DNA of 64,000 nucleotides, from contig JARUPY010000537.1 of the NCBI GenBank assembly GCA_029817715.1, positions 806,001 through 870,000 on the forward strand, given 5' to 3'. The stretch's first letter is position 1. Each line of letters opens with the position of its first letter. The notes beneath the pieces were generated by a model. It had not been told where the DNA came from and searched no databases. It was given only the letters and a program-made list of their open reading frames with translations. A program made the position numbers and the translations under genes. Source of the DNA: Melastoma dodecandrum (lineage: Eukaryota; Streptophyta; Magnoliopsida; Myrtales; Melastomataceae). Of the stretch, positions 32,031 to 42,979 are shown piece after piece.

Positions 32031-34469
32031 TTTTATGGTCTTCTCAGAATTCTCGTTCTTTTTTTTTTCTGTAAAGCAAATGATAAAATGATGTCTAAGT
32101 AAGATATCATAATAATTTGAATAGACAAAAATAATCATATTTGGTTAGAAAAATAACTTAATAAATGAGCACCATTGAAAAATATCGAAGTTTGATTAAG
32201 AGCACACGAACTATATCAATGTTTTACCGAAACTCTCGTAAGCATGCATGGATAAAATTGAAATATCAATCAAAATGAGTTTTTTAATTAAAATATTCAT
32301 ACCAACCAAATCAATTGGGATTGCACACGAGAGAAAAAAGAAAAAGCTCTCTGCGGAAGGCAAGACCACATGGCTGTGACGGTGAGAGGAAGGACCGGCG
32401 AGACGAGGCAGCTAGCATTTGAAGAAGAGGAGCCGCCATCGCAAAGTAGATTGTCTGAGGGACTTTGGCTCGTCGAGAGCAACCTGATTTTGAGGCTTGC
32501 GGAGGGTTTGACCATCGGAGACTGGGGGGAATCGAGCGTCCTTGTCTGAGCGAATCCGCAAGAGACGAGCATTGGTTGCGCGTTTGGTTAGTGGGGCGAC
32601 GGGGGCGAGGAGAGGCCGCTGGTCGTCGGTGTTTTGGAGCTCTTTAAGGTCAGAACTGAGGACGCCGAGAACCTGGGGTGGAGTGGCTGTTGATGGACGG
32701 CGTCGGCAAAGGCTGAGGGAGGCAGGACGTGTCGAAGCTTTCGCTGCAGTACGCGTTTTGTAAAGCTCCAATTTGGGAGTTGGCTCCTGGTGCTACCTTG
32801 GGCATGCGTCGACAACGGCGGGGATGGGCTGGTCGCGGATATGGATGACGCCGGTGCTGGAGGCGGAGGTGGCGGCGATAATGGACGATGAAGTCGAGGC
32901 GCCTGAATCTGTGGTCGCTGAGCTCGACAAGTCAAAGGATTAGAATGAATGATTCATGTCAAAGGAGGCTTGACCTTTCACCCCTGGCAAGAACGTGTGG
33001 AGTCTAAGTTTCAATCGAAGGAGGGATTTATCCTTCATCCTCGTTAGAGAAACACGTGAATAACAAATCCAAAAACCGCACACAAAAGCATTTAAGTAAG
33101 ACAAAAACTTACAAATGCCATTGATGAGTACAAACACAGATGATCAAAGAAAACGAGATTAACAATTGTTTTTAATTGAATGCCTATTAACAAGACCTAA
33201 AAGATCCTATTTATAATATTAATCCTAACCCCTTTCTACAAAATTAGCGTAATCTTATTGAGTAATCTCCATTTCTTCAGGCGTCACACATTTTCAAACG
33301 AACCCACGTCCTTCTTCTGAGTAGATTGGACCTGCCATGTGCCCTTAAGTGGTGTCTCATATCCTCCCTTGGTGGGTCTACTACTACGCTCCGCTTGGAA
33401 ACTTCACTTTATGTCCTTCACTCGATCAACTTCTCTTGATGTGCTTCGCTTGGATAATTATGCTTTATCCTTCACCAGATCAGCTTCGCTTCAGGTGCAT
33501 CGTTTGGATAACTTCGCTTTATGTCCTTCGCCGGGACTCGCTTTATCCTTTGCTTCGCTTAATGCATTTTGCTTGGATCCACTGATTTGATTCGATCGAG
33601 AAAGGCCTTTCTTTGTCCATGCTCCTTAGTTTACTTAAAGGCCTGTGTCCCAGAATTTATGTATTCTAGACACATGGAGGATCCAAAAATTAAGCCCGGA
33701 CAATAAATTAATATAGATGTCGAAGTCTACCAATAATAAGTAAAATATACTCTCACAAAACAGTAAAACAAGGAGTATGATGGTTCTAACTCCATCCACC
33801 AGAAGGCCCTCCTCCAAGTCAAGTCCCTCATCACTGACGATACCTACATGGTTCTTGCAACTTAAAGTCTTCCAGCTTTTTCTCGTCAAAACGGGTCTTT
33901 GAGGACGACTCCCTCCAGACATGGATAGAAGGATTTCACAAATATTTTCCCTCTTCTTTGTTGCAATTTGGATTTCGTTTATTATTTTGTCCATGATTCA
34001 TGCCTTTGTTTCTCTATCCTACTCGTATTTGTAAATTAATTTATTGTCCCGACCTAGTTTTCCATAATCCATGTCAGCAAATTTATTGTATTTGAATTTT
34101 AGTATCTTCTAGGAACAACCTTTCCATAATATAGGCTATGACTTGGCGGGTGATGACTACAAGGTAATTATGGGTTTTATGTCCTTTGAGATCGTTTCCG
34201 AGCATACGCTCACAGTGAATGTGTTTGCCCTCGAAAGGCAATGCTTGGAGAGAAAGTAGTCATCACGTAACTTTCAACATCGCCCGGGACAATGGAAAGG
34301 GCGTTTTTGTGGGGGACTCGGTACACTGTGTTCGTCCCGGAAGTGACTAGCTGGACAAGCCGGAAGGGCGAACACGTCAGGAATAGCTGACACTACGAGT
34401 AACTGGTACTTGGAGGTGTTTCCACAAGATTGAGACGGAGAACATCGATCGAAAGAAGCAATGTCTTAA

Positions 34470-36300
34470 TGTAATACCCCAAATTTTAACTAATAATAAT
34501 AAAAACAATAAATAAATAAAAATAAGGGATAATATAAAATCACATAAAATCTTGAAAACCTGAAAAATCATGAAAAAATCACATTCAATCAAAAATTTAT
34601 TTTCAATAATCTGATTGTAGAATTCGCCGATCAATCCAAGATTTTGGGGCAAAACTTTTCCCCTGATTCCTCTCTTCACACGCATCCCTTTCCAAAAAAG
34701 AAAATATCTCACAATCCCCTATCGGAGACACAATTTGCAATCAAACGATACCCTTCATACGATCTCCAATTAAACAATAATTAAACGTAAAAAAAATCAA
34801 TCAGGATATCTAAAAATCCTCTCCTTCCAAAGAGCCAAAGAGGTTCATCCTCTCCTCAGGAAAATCGGACGCTCCACCCCTCCAGCAATCGGTGGCCAAC
34901 TCCTCCCCCCTCTACATACAACCGGAGGCCAACTCCTCCCTGACGTACACACAGAAATCGGAGCCAATGACTCCCTCTATCCAGTGCTAATGAGCCAAAG
35001 TCTCCCCACCAGCCTACCAGCTGACACCCTCCCTCCGTTGTTCGCTTTCTTCCGTGGACTATCACACACACCATGGGGTGAGGAACGAGCCTTCGGACAA
35101 GATCATGACAGCCGAAGTTACAGACAAAGGACAACCGGCACGCCACCTTCCTCCGGTATTAAATCACGGCGGAAAAAAGTCTTAATCATTTGCGCTGTCA
35201 CTAAACGCATTTTCATGTCTCTTAGACCTCAAAGCTTTCACAATAGCTTTGAGAGTCGATTTTACGTTCATTTATGGCACGGAAGTCCCGGGACATCTTC
35301 CTGCCTTCTATTTCCATTGTTTTCTGCGAGAATGCCTCCAAAAGCTGGATTTTCGAAGAGGTTATGGACGTTTTCGAACCACGAAACCAAAAGTCAAATG
35401 ATCTGCAATGACTAATGATCTTGGGGTTATTTTTGTTTTAATTTTTTGTTGATCGAGGATCGGGTTATTGCTCCCGAAACGGCCGCCACTTTCGCTGGCC
35501 GCAGTAGGACAGCCTGTTGCATTATCGTTTTTGGGAAAATTTCGAGAGATCTAACCGTTGTATCTTAATCAAATTTTTCAAAGCTAAATAAAACTTCAAG
35601 ACGGTTCTATGAACATATATATCAACTGTTGAAGTTTCCAACATAATACAAAACAATCTCGCGAACAGACTGTATACTGAGTAAAGTCTGCTGAATGTTG
35701 CAATCATTTTCTTTATGTAATAACGGCAGATCCCACCATTGGTTCATCGCCAAATTTTGTAGATGTGTTCTTCATTTTATCTAATGATTTTGACATATCA
35801 TGGACATTTTTTCGTTTTTAGGATGTAAAGTTTTTCATTTTCTTCCCCGAACTTTGCCAGGCCGAAGTCAGACTCAGTCTACAAAATGGTCTAAACTTTT
35901 ATACCTGTATTTCTTACGATCCAACCGTTGGATCCATGTGAAATTTTACAAACATATTCTTTATCACTTTACCTTTCTGTGATTGGACATTCGAGGATGA
36001 AGATATGATAGGAATGACACCGTCTGTGCAAACTGTTTCGCTTTTCTGGATAGCCAATTTGGTTCCTTGATCTCGAGAGATTGCACCTTTAGATTTTCAT
36101 AAAATTTAACGTTCAAACTCGTCATTAAGTTTCGGATTTGTTAGTCTAAATTTCGATTGAATCGGACAATCCAAGCCAAAGTTATATTCCGTTTTCTGTA
36201 CTGTGTGCAATCTGTGTTCGTTGTGATTCGTGATTGTGTAACTCTTTCTAATATGATTAGATTACATTGTGTTTGATGAACATGATCATTCTTTTATTTA
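34470..36300 (+). repeat. LTR-like fragment, unit B
   Basis: Counterpart of 23172-25020. It is near-identical up to about 35690, then shows a dense cluster of substitutions to about 36285, after which identity with unit A resumes. Confidence 0.4.
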
Positions 36301-36645
36301 TGTAAAACATATGTTAATTTCTGCAAGCTACCATCTCTCATAACTTACATTTCGCCTTTGATCGATGCATGTACAACGGACGCACAAATTTCGAAGTCCC
36401 GGCCCAAGCCTCTTGAAGGAATGTTGAATGTGCGTGAATCTTTTCGCGCATAAAAACGCGGTGTCAAGACCATCAAGTGACTCAACTGCCACAAGAGGTA
36501 AAAGGGGTTGTGCGGGCCACCCCAAAAAAATAAAAAATCCACTTGTAACGAGCCATGGGCCCAAGTGCATAGGCCCACGGTCACCATCCTTTCCCACCCC
36601 CTTTGATCTCAATAATTGTATGTGCCTGTCTGCATACCTTAGGCC

Positions 36646-37597
36646 CATAGGCTTATCGTCGCATGTTATTTGCCAAACAAATACACATGAGTTCGAGCCT
36701 AAAGAGCCCGAAACGGGTCTAATGCCGGTAAAATATTGAGATGAATTGGAAGTCATGCCCGGATCTGGTCCAATACCCATTAAACAACAACAAATCTTTT
36801 GGTGCAAACGCCACCTCATTTTTCACATGTTAGAATGTAAGAGTTAGTAAATAGGAATCACCAAATCCTACTTTGGTTTTCCGACATAAACCAACTTTCA
36901 AAACTAAGTTTGTGGCGACTCTGTATCGTTTACCTAGGTTAAACAACAACCTTTTTACAGAGCCATTTTGGATGAGGAACGGACGACACCAGCCACTCCA
37001 GATTTCTCCCGAAAATTCCTTCTTTGGATCATGCTCCGCCTTTCGCCCGTCTCTTAGGAAAACTTGGACGGTTGACGAGGGCTCGTGCAGGCCCAGTTAG
37101 GCGCAATGTCCGACGCTCGAGTCGTGACGTCGACCGGTTGGGCATTGGGGAGCGGGCTCGAATCTTCGTATCGTCCGAACCGCCATGCGAGTGCTAGGCC
37201 GAGGTACTTGCAAACAGAATCCGGGGTACACTTAGCAAACAACATCCGGGGTACTTGCCACAGAGAAACATACTAAACAGAGGTCATAGTCTTACAGTTC
37301 TGTCGTTAGTTATGTGCTTCTCCCGAACGACTCTCTCTGCAACAGTTGGATCAGCAAAGACGACGAAGAATATGCTTGTATATTCTACTCTTGTTGAGGA
37401 ATGCAATTTTTGTAACGAACTCTAGCTGGGGAAATGGAGGTATGACTCCGTCTGGGAATAATAAGAAATTTGTTAGAGAGTAGTGTAGATGATAATCCCT
37501 TTCGATGTGTTCATCCTTGTTGACAATAAAGGCAATCTCGAAGTTTTGGTTCGAAATCTTCCACCCGACCGCCCACGCCTTTGTTCATAATGCAGGA
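36646..37597. other. Unique DNA right of the duplication, no gene
   Basis: No credible coding frame. ATCCGGGGTAC occurs twice, 29 bases apart, near 37219-37258. The region around 36840-37080 resembles transposon-derived non-coding DNA, but no ends were found. Confidence 0.4.
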
Positions 37598-38260
37598 TGT
37601 TCATGTAGCTACACTCGCCAGATGGCGGACAACAAATGAACACATGTAACTTATTTCTTTTAAAATAAGAATGAAGTTTTCTCATGTAACTTCATTTATG
37701 TGAAAGACGAAGTAGAGCTTTGATACTTCCCTTATTATATTTCGTCATTGCGCCTTTGTCCGTAGGAATCAAAGGGTTAACGAAATCGTTACTCTTGCCT
37801 AATGTCTGTTGTGTAAGGATGCTCATGTACCTATCAAATAAATGGCGATAAATAAATAAGTTCATGTGACTTGTTTCTGTTAGAGGAAGAATAAAGTTTG
37901 CTCATGTAACTTCATTTGTAAGAAAAGTGAAGTAGAGTTTTGGTACTTCCCTTTTGTATGGTTTCGTCATTACGTCTTCGTCCGATAGAATCAAAGGTTT
38001 GACGAAGTGGTTACTCTGGTTTTGTAACCGTTGTATAAGGTTGCTCATGTATCTATCAAACAGATGACAAGAAAACAAGTGTCATCGTGCAATTTGATTC
38101 TTTTAGAGTAGAAATGAAATTTGCTCATGTAATATAATTTATAAGAAAGGTGAAGTGGAGCTTTGATACTTCCATTTGTATAATTTCGTCAGGATATCTT
38201 CATCCGTAGGAATCGAAGGATTAGACGAAATTGGGAACGTATACTTCCTCTCATGTTGTT
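37598..38260 (+). repeat. Three diverged tandem repeats of about 220 bp
   Basis: Units start at about 37598, 37822 and 38041 (spacing 224 and 219), each with CTCATGTA(C/T)CTATC-like, TAGAG..GAAT(A/G)AA-like, GCTCATGTAA and GATACTTCC-like blocks in the same order, then TTTCGTCA and a GGAATC(A/G)AAGG block. A TTGACAA..GAAGG block flanks the array on both sides (about 37520 and 38272). No coding content. Confidence 0.75.
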
Positions 38261-38559
38261 CTATTGTTTTGTTGACAACGAAGGATATTTCGAAGCTTTG
38301 GATCAAAATTGTTTCAAGAGCATTCAAAATTATGCTTCCAAAGTTTATGAACACATTTCTCATTTTATCGCAAGAGAGATTCATCCAAATCCACTAATCA
38401 CAGCAAGGAGCACAAAGACTCAACACCTGTGATCAGTTTAAAGAATGAAATGGACGTGTAGAAGTTTACCTCTATTTGATGGTAGTCATGCCATAGCCAA
38501 CATAACCAGCATACTTTTAGCTATGACATCGGTATTTGCATTTCCAAGTCCATAGCTTA

Positions 38560-38930
38560 AGGGGGCAGAATCTTCCGTCTTCGATGGGGATGATCCCTAA
38601 CCGGGGTGGTCTCCATAGGCTAAATCATTCTCCCGTATTATTTATGAAAAAGAAAGATGGTTCGTTCGATGAGATTGTGTATCGATTACAGGTTGTTGAA
38701 CCAACAAACAATCAAAAACCGTCATCCACTTCCTCGAATAGATGATCTATTCGATCAATTGCAGGGATCAGTCGTATATTCGAATATCGACTTGAGATCA
38801 GACAATCATGAGATTGGAGTAATGGAAGAAGTGTTCCGAAAACTGCGTTTCGAACGAGATATGGACATTATGAGTTAGTTCATAGTGATGTCGTTCGGAG
38901 TAACGAACGTCCAAGCAGATTATATAAAAA
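38560..38930 (+). pseudogene. Frameshifted Ty3/gypsy reverse transcriptase fragment
   Basis: Two frames together spell reverse transcriptase: SPVLFMKKKDGSF in one frame, then LCIDYRLLNQQTIKNRHPLP and DDLFDQLQGS in another. A degraded equivalent of the VMPFGLTNAPA motif (VMSFGVTNVQA) follows after a stop near 38876. The catalytic YxDD region is absent. This type is closer to chromovirus RT than to the Tat element at 2777. Confidence 0.85.
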
Positions 38931-39273
38931 ATAGAAAACGAAATCATTTTTCATATCAAAAACTTGTGAGAAGGAATTCTCAAATAATATAAATTAGTTT
39001 TATTTCTTAATTTTTCATATTACAAATTCCTTACTTAATTTATCATCAGATTCAATATTATAAAAAGCTAACAATTTTATATGGTAACTAATGAGAAAGC
39101 CAGAAGACAACCCTCCACAGTCAATTAGTCTTTTCTCCATGGCAAATAATCATTTCCAGATTGTCTCTTTATCCCAAAAAATAAAATGTCGAGCCTCAGA
39201 TGATTCAATCCAGAATAAGTGGATAAGAGCCAACCCCAGTGTGTCCGTTCCGTTCACTGGGAGTGAGTGTGGT

Positions 39274-40646
39274 CTAGTCGAGGGCGCCAAGCTCCAACAA
39301 AAGCGTGTGATTGACTACATCGGACGCTGGGCCAACAAACTGAATGGGACCTGCCATGGCAACGTGAAATGAAGAAAGAAGGCTGTTAGAGAATGTGGAC
39401 AAAAGGCCTGGGAAAGCACTGATCGGAAAGGTGGTGGCGGTACCAGGGCCGATATAGCAGTTCTTGACCGCCCATTCTTCCCGTAGTGACGCGAATTTCT
39501 TGAACGGCGCACCTGGACGTAAGTTGGCACGATGAGTTCAGAAGACTCTTCTGCGATATTGATTGGGATAATAGAGAGGAGACAAGAGTATAAATTTCTT
39601 ACCGTCAAGCTCCACCATAGCCTTCTTAATCACAGGCTTGTACTTACCTGAGACATTAGCCAATATTTTATGAGATACTCAAATCGGTTATCCTTTCATG
39701 CATATGCTATGCACACAACTCCGTCCAGGATAACTCATCTAACAACGTAAAGACGCATTCCGCCAAAACTGACTGTTCCTATATGCCGGCCACCATTCTT
39801 CTGACTGAAATATGAATTGAAAGTGGGCTGTTTAAGACTCAGACTCGAAGCAATTCAATCGCCCGACGCAATATTGTAAGCTTCATGTCCTTCACAACAT
39901 TCAGCCATTTGAGTCCCTATATGTTGTGTAATAAGTAATTTCACAAAGCTGCCATACCATGCCTCCTCTCCACGTCCATCAATGAAGTCACTGCAGTGCC
40001 CCCAACAATACATTCTGAAACGGGAGCGGCCAGATTCCCAACCTGATCGAATCATTACGTGGAATAAAACACGGATGACTATGTCAGATACTTCAGTTTC
40101 AAGAGGGAGAATTCAGTGTAATTTACTCAAAAAGGAGAGAAGAATATAGTTCTGACCGAAGAAATCAATCCAGTTTTCCCACTCTGAAGAAGAGCCCCGG
40201 CAGCGTAACCCAAAGCATAGAAGTAAGTGGATCTAAAACACATTTCAGGCCTTACCTGTTCTGGAGTTTCTATCTTCTCTCTGCCACTGCAAATCATGTC
40301 AAAGCCACCCTAACTGATAAGTAAAAAAAAGAATGGTTGATTAGGTAGACCATAAAAAAAGATCAAAACTACCAATTTCAATCAGATGGATTTCAAGCCG
40401 TGGGATGCATGTACAACATGTGTTTGACTCTGCTTTTGGAGAACTTTCTTCAACTATAGAATCGCATGATGTAAGAGAGTCTCCGTGAAAAAACATTGGC
40501 AACCAAAACACATATTTGCATTTCATGATCCCAGCAGGACCACCTTCAAACCCATACAGCGTGCTTCCCTTCACACGCTCCTGCAAGTAGTCTATCATAA
40601 CATATTCACCCATGAGTTGTTGAGCCAAACTTCTAGCTGCAATTAT
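39274..40646 (-). pseudogene. PFP alpha-subunit pseudogene with internal deletion
   Basis: Minus-strand exons match pyrophosphate-fructose 6-phosphate 1-phosphotransferase alpha (regulatory subunit of a cytosolic glycolytic enzyme). Pieces: about 40495-40646 (KGSTLYGFEGGPAGIMKCKY), 40256-40309 (GFDMICSGREKIETPEQ), 40157-40232 (YALGYAAGALLQSGKTGL), 39958-40042 (VGGTAVTSLMDVERRHG), 39603-39647 (KPVIKKAMVELDG), 39444-39512 (APFKKFASLREEWAVKN) and 39274-39350 (HTLLLELGALD, stop). The last five exons join in frame through GT-AG introns. The gap between the second and third pieces is only 23 nt where roughly 230 residues should be, and the N-terminus is missing. Introns are kept, so this is a decayed genomic fragment and not a retrocopy. 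Confidence 0.85.
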
Positions 40647-40796
40647 AATCAAGCATGCGAATCAAGACCCTCACCATAGATCCCACAGATCACATTGTTT
40701 AATGTGATATTTGCTAAGAAAGAGTTACCTCAGAAATTTAGTTCTTGCATGATGAGCGATGATGTATCTCAAGTAACAATTGTAAGAGAAGGGGCA

Positions 40797-40807
40797 CTAT
40801 TTATAAG
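40797..40807 (+). promoter_or_regulatory. TATA-like box before the Gnk2-like gene
   Basis: CTATTTATAAG lies about 50 bases before the ATG at 40852. Spacing to the ATG is short but possible for a plant gene with a brief leader. Confidence 0.4.
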
Positions 40808-40851
40808 GGCAATTAAGATGGCGAGGAGAAGCCACAACCGAAAAGAGCAAG

Positions 40852-41237
40852 ATGAGACTCAGCAAAGGGATGATGACGACGACGGTTGCTTTGATTGTGG
40901 CTGCCTCATTCCTTTTGGATCCCGCGGATTGCATCGTTGATGTCCATACGAGGAGCGGACGTTGTGGGGGAAGGCATTATTTATTTGGCGACTATCAGAG
41001 AGCCGTCCTCAAGGTAGTTTCCCGGGTTAAGCGACGTGCCCCAGCAACACAATTTCGATACTACACCTCACATAGGGTATACAGAGACACGGCCTTTGCT
41101 CATGTAATTTGTCGATCAATGATTTCGCAGAGGAGTGTCGCATTTCCTTGGAGGTATGTGACGTTAAAGTCTTCCGGCGTTGCGGCTTCCCAACCACAGC
41201 AAGTATACTGCTGGTTGACTGTAGCCTCATTTGGTAG
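40852..41237 (+). pseudogene. Gnk2-like (DUF26) secreted protein with one frameshift
   Basis: The ATG opens a typical signal peptide (MMTTTVALIVAASFLL.. ending near DPADC), followed by a segment resembling the Gnk2/stress-antifungal domain: a Leu/Val helix part, then YYTSHRVYRDTAFAHVICRS. At about 41127 a shift to the preceding frame is needed to continue with ECRISLEVC and a final LLVDCSLIW before a TAG at 41235. This second part carries the cysteine spacing expected at the end of the domain, although Cys is replaced at one place. Such proteins are apoplastic antifungal or receptor-like modules. Without the shift the frame stays open to 41247. Homology is judged by eye; the frameshift suggests a pseudogene. 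Confidence 0.55.
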
Positions 41238-41249
41238 GACAGACTGATC

Positions 41250-41710
41250 TTTAAAGGCCCGTGGCCGAGTAACTAATCATGCCGTCGAAGTATATCTCAT
41301 CATTCACGTTCTGTTCAATGCCCTGAGCTTTCTCTGACTTCTGTGGGCGTTTTTCAATAATGTGAGTTGCAGTGTATGCATCATCTTGTCCCTTCCTTCA
41401 CTTTACTCTATCTCACGTTACATTCCACTTGACGGACGATGATGGATATAATCTTGTGGTGTCTTCACTCATGTTAAGTTCATGGCCGTTCGCTCGAACC
41501 GATGAACTACTATACATCCCCCAACATGTTTTTGGGGGGGTCGTTATAAGGCTCTTCGATTCATTGATGCGCAATTTGAAAATTAGTTTTCGGAAACCAG
41601 CCGCCCACCTAAAACAATTACATTGCCCATGGGATTCCGACCTCATCAAACGCAATGGATTACAACCGTTGGTTTGGTGGTCTCTATAAGTTAGTAATAT
41701 CGGATCACTT
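41250..41710. other. No recognisable gene
   Basis: A 105-codon plus frame at 41372-41689 and a shadow minus frame are present, but no family signature, splice structure or compositional support was seen. Confidence 0.4.
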
Positions 41711-41719
41711 CAACTACCA
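41711..41719. repeat. 9-bp target duplication, left (CAACTACCA)
   Basis: CAACTACCA also occurs at 42207-42215, flanking the foldback element on both sides. Nine bases is the usual length for Mutator-like elements. Confidence 0.75.
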
Positions 41720-42206
41720 TAGTTTTGTTCCAATTTAACCTTAATTTATAAAATAATTCGCGAAATAACCTCGTCAATTTCGAAATTCCGCAAATAACCT
41801 CGTGAAATCGGCCTTAGAAAGGCCGACCTCAAATTCTTAAAGAAGTCGGCCTTTGAAAGGCCGACTTCATAAAAATAAAAATAAAAATAAAAAATTTTAG
41901 GGAAGTCGGCCTTTCAAAAGCCGACTTCCATCAAATAAAAAAAAAACAAATACCCCACAATCCCCCGTTTCCTTGTTTTTTTTTTCCTATTCAATGGAAG
42001 TCGGCCTTTCAAAGACCGACTTCCATCCAAAATATATTTTTTTTTATATTATTCATGAAGTCGGCCTTTCAAAGGCCGACTTCTTTAAGGAATTGAAGTC
42101 GGCCTTTCAAAGGCCGATTTCACAAGGTTATTTTATGAATTTCCAAACTGACGAGGTCATTTCGCGAATTATTTTGAAAAACAAGGTTAAATTGGAACAA
42201 AGCTCC
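41720..42206. mobile_element. Mutator-like foldback MITE with six palindromes
   Basis: The two ends are inverted repeats of about 90 bases: the left starts TAGTTTTGTTCCAATTTAAC, and the right, reversed, starts GGAGCTTTGTTCCAATTTAA. Both continue through AAATAATTCGCGAAAT and TGAAATCGGCC. The centre holds six copies of a self-complementary 27-mer of the form GAAGTCGGCC-TTTCAAA-GGCCGACTTC, at 41804, 41842, 41902, 41997, 42057 and 42095, separated by A/T-rich spacers. No transposase is encoded. Length, long inverted ends and 9-bp target duplication point to a non-autonomous Mutator-superfamily element. Confidence 0.8.
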
Positions 42207-42215
42207 CAACTACCA
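42207..42215. repeat. 9-bp target duplication, right (CAACTACCA)
   Basis: Perfect match to 41711-41719. Confidence 0.75.
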
Positions 42216-42979
42216 AGCTCAGCATAGAAGTACATACTGATTTCCACTCTGAAACGATAAAAGAGTATACGTTTTCCTTTTTGACGTGAGATGTTTAGAT
42301 TTGCACCATTTGGACTGCAAACTCTTTTGCCAGCTTGTTTCCTTTATTGTTGAGTGGACCCCTTCCGTTGGTGAAGGTAGAGGAGATTTCACATACCATC
42401 GATTCGGAGAACTTAACCATCCAAAACTGTGTCAATTCTCAGGCCCACTCCCCGCTACTTCATTGATCACGAACACAAAGTTCGAAGTTTGTAGGTCCAA
42501 GAGGGTTTGCGTTCGATGAATTGACGTGTATCGACAAGCACCATGGTTTTATGCTTGGTTTCTTCGTTCTCTCTTTGGCTGAATCGGATCAAACTCAAAG
42601 AAGGCGTGATAGGGACTTCCCAGCTAAGGGACTCGATCGTTGTGCATGAGAACTTGGAATTTTCTCGGACAACGTATCGGGCTCACCCCTTCAAAGGTAT
42701 AATAACCTCAGTTCAAGACACTGCCTCATCGGTCAACAGGACCATCTCCAACCAACAGCAACGTCGAGTCATGGCTGCTAACCACTTGCCTCAAATGGCC
42801 GAGAGGGACGCTGTAGATTTTAAATTATTTAAGTTAGATGTTATTTTGTGAACACCATGCTTAATACTTTCATCTGCCAATAAAATGTTGGCGGCTCTAA
42901 TGGCCGAGCATATGCTGTCCGCGGCCGACGGTCCAAGTTTCAGATTGCTATTAGTCCCTCGGAAGACGTCTAGGGTATC
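42216..42979. other. No recognisable gene
   Basis: Moderately GC-balanced DNA with two short plus frames (42286-42519 and 42543-42851) and no motif I could assign. Confidence 0.4.

Larger units (their letters stand above)
25349..36645. repeat. Unit B of the 11.3-kb tandem duplication
   Basis: It repeats 14053-25348 in the same orientation: clipped antisense gene, one LTR, gene fragment, neprosin gene, neprosin relic, membrane-protein gene and LTR-like fragment. The right border is AGGCC at 36641-36645, after which the sequence becomes unique. Confidence 0.93.

Noticed and set aside
41804..42121. Regularly spaced repeats that look CRISPR-like
   Set aside because: Spacers are A/T-rich and uneven, repeats are palindromic and framed by inverted ends and a 9-bp target duplication, and the context is a plant genome.
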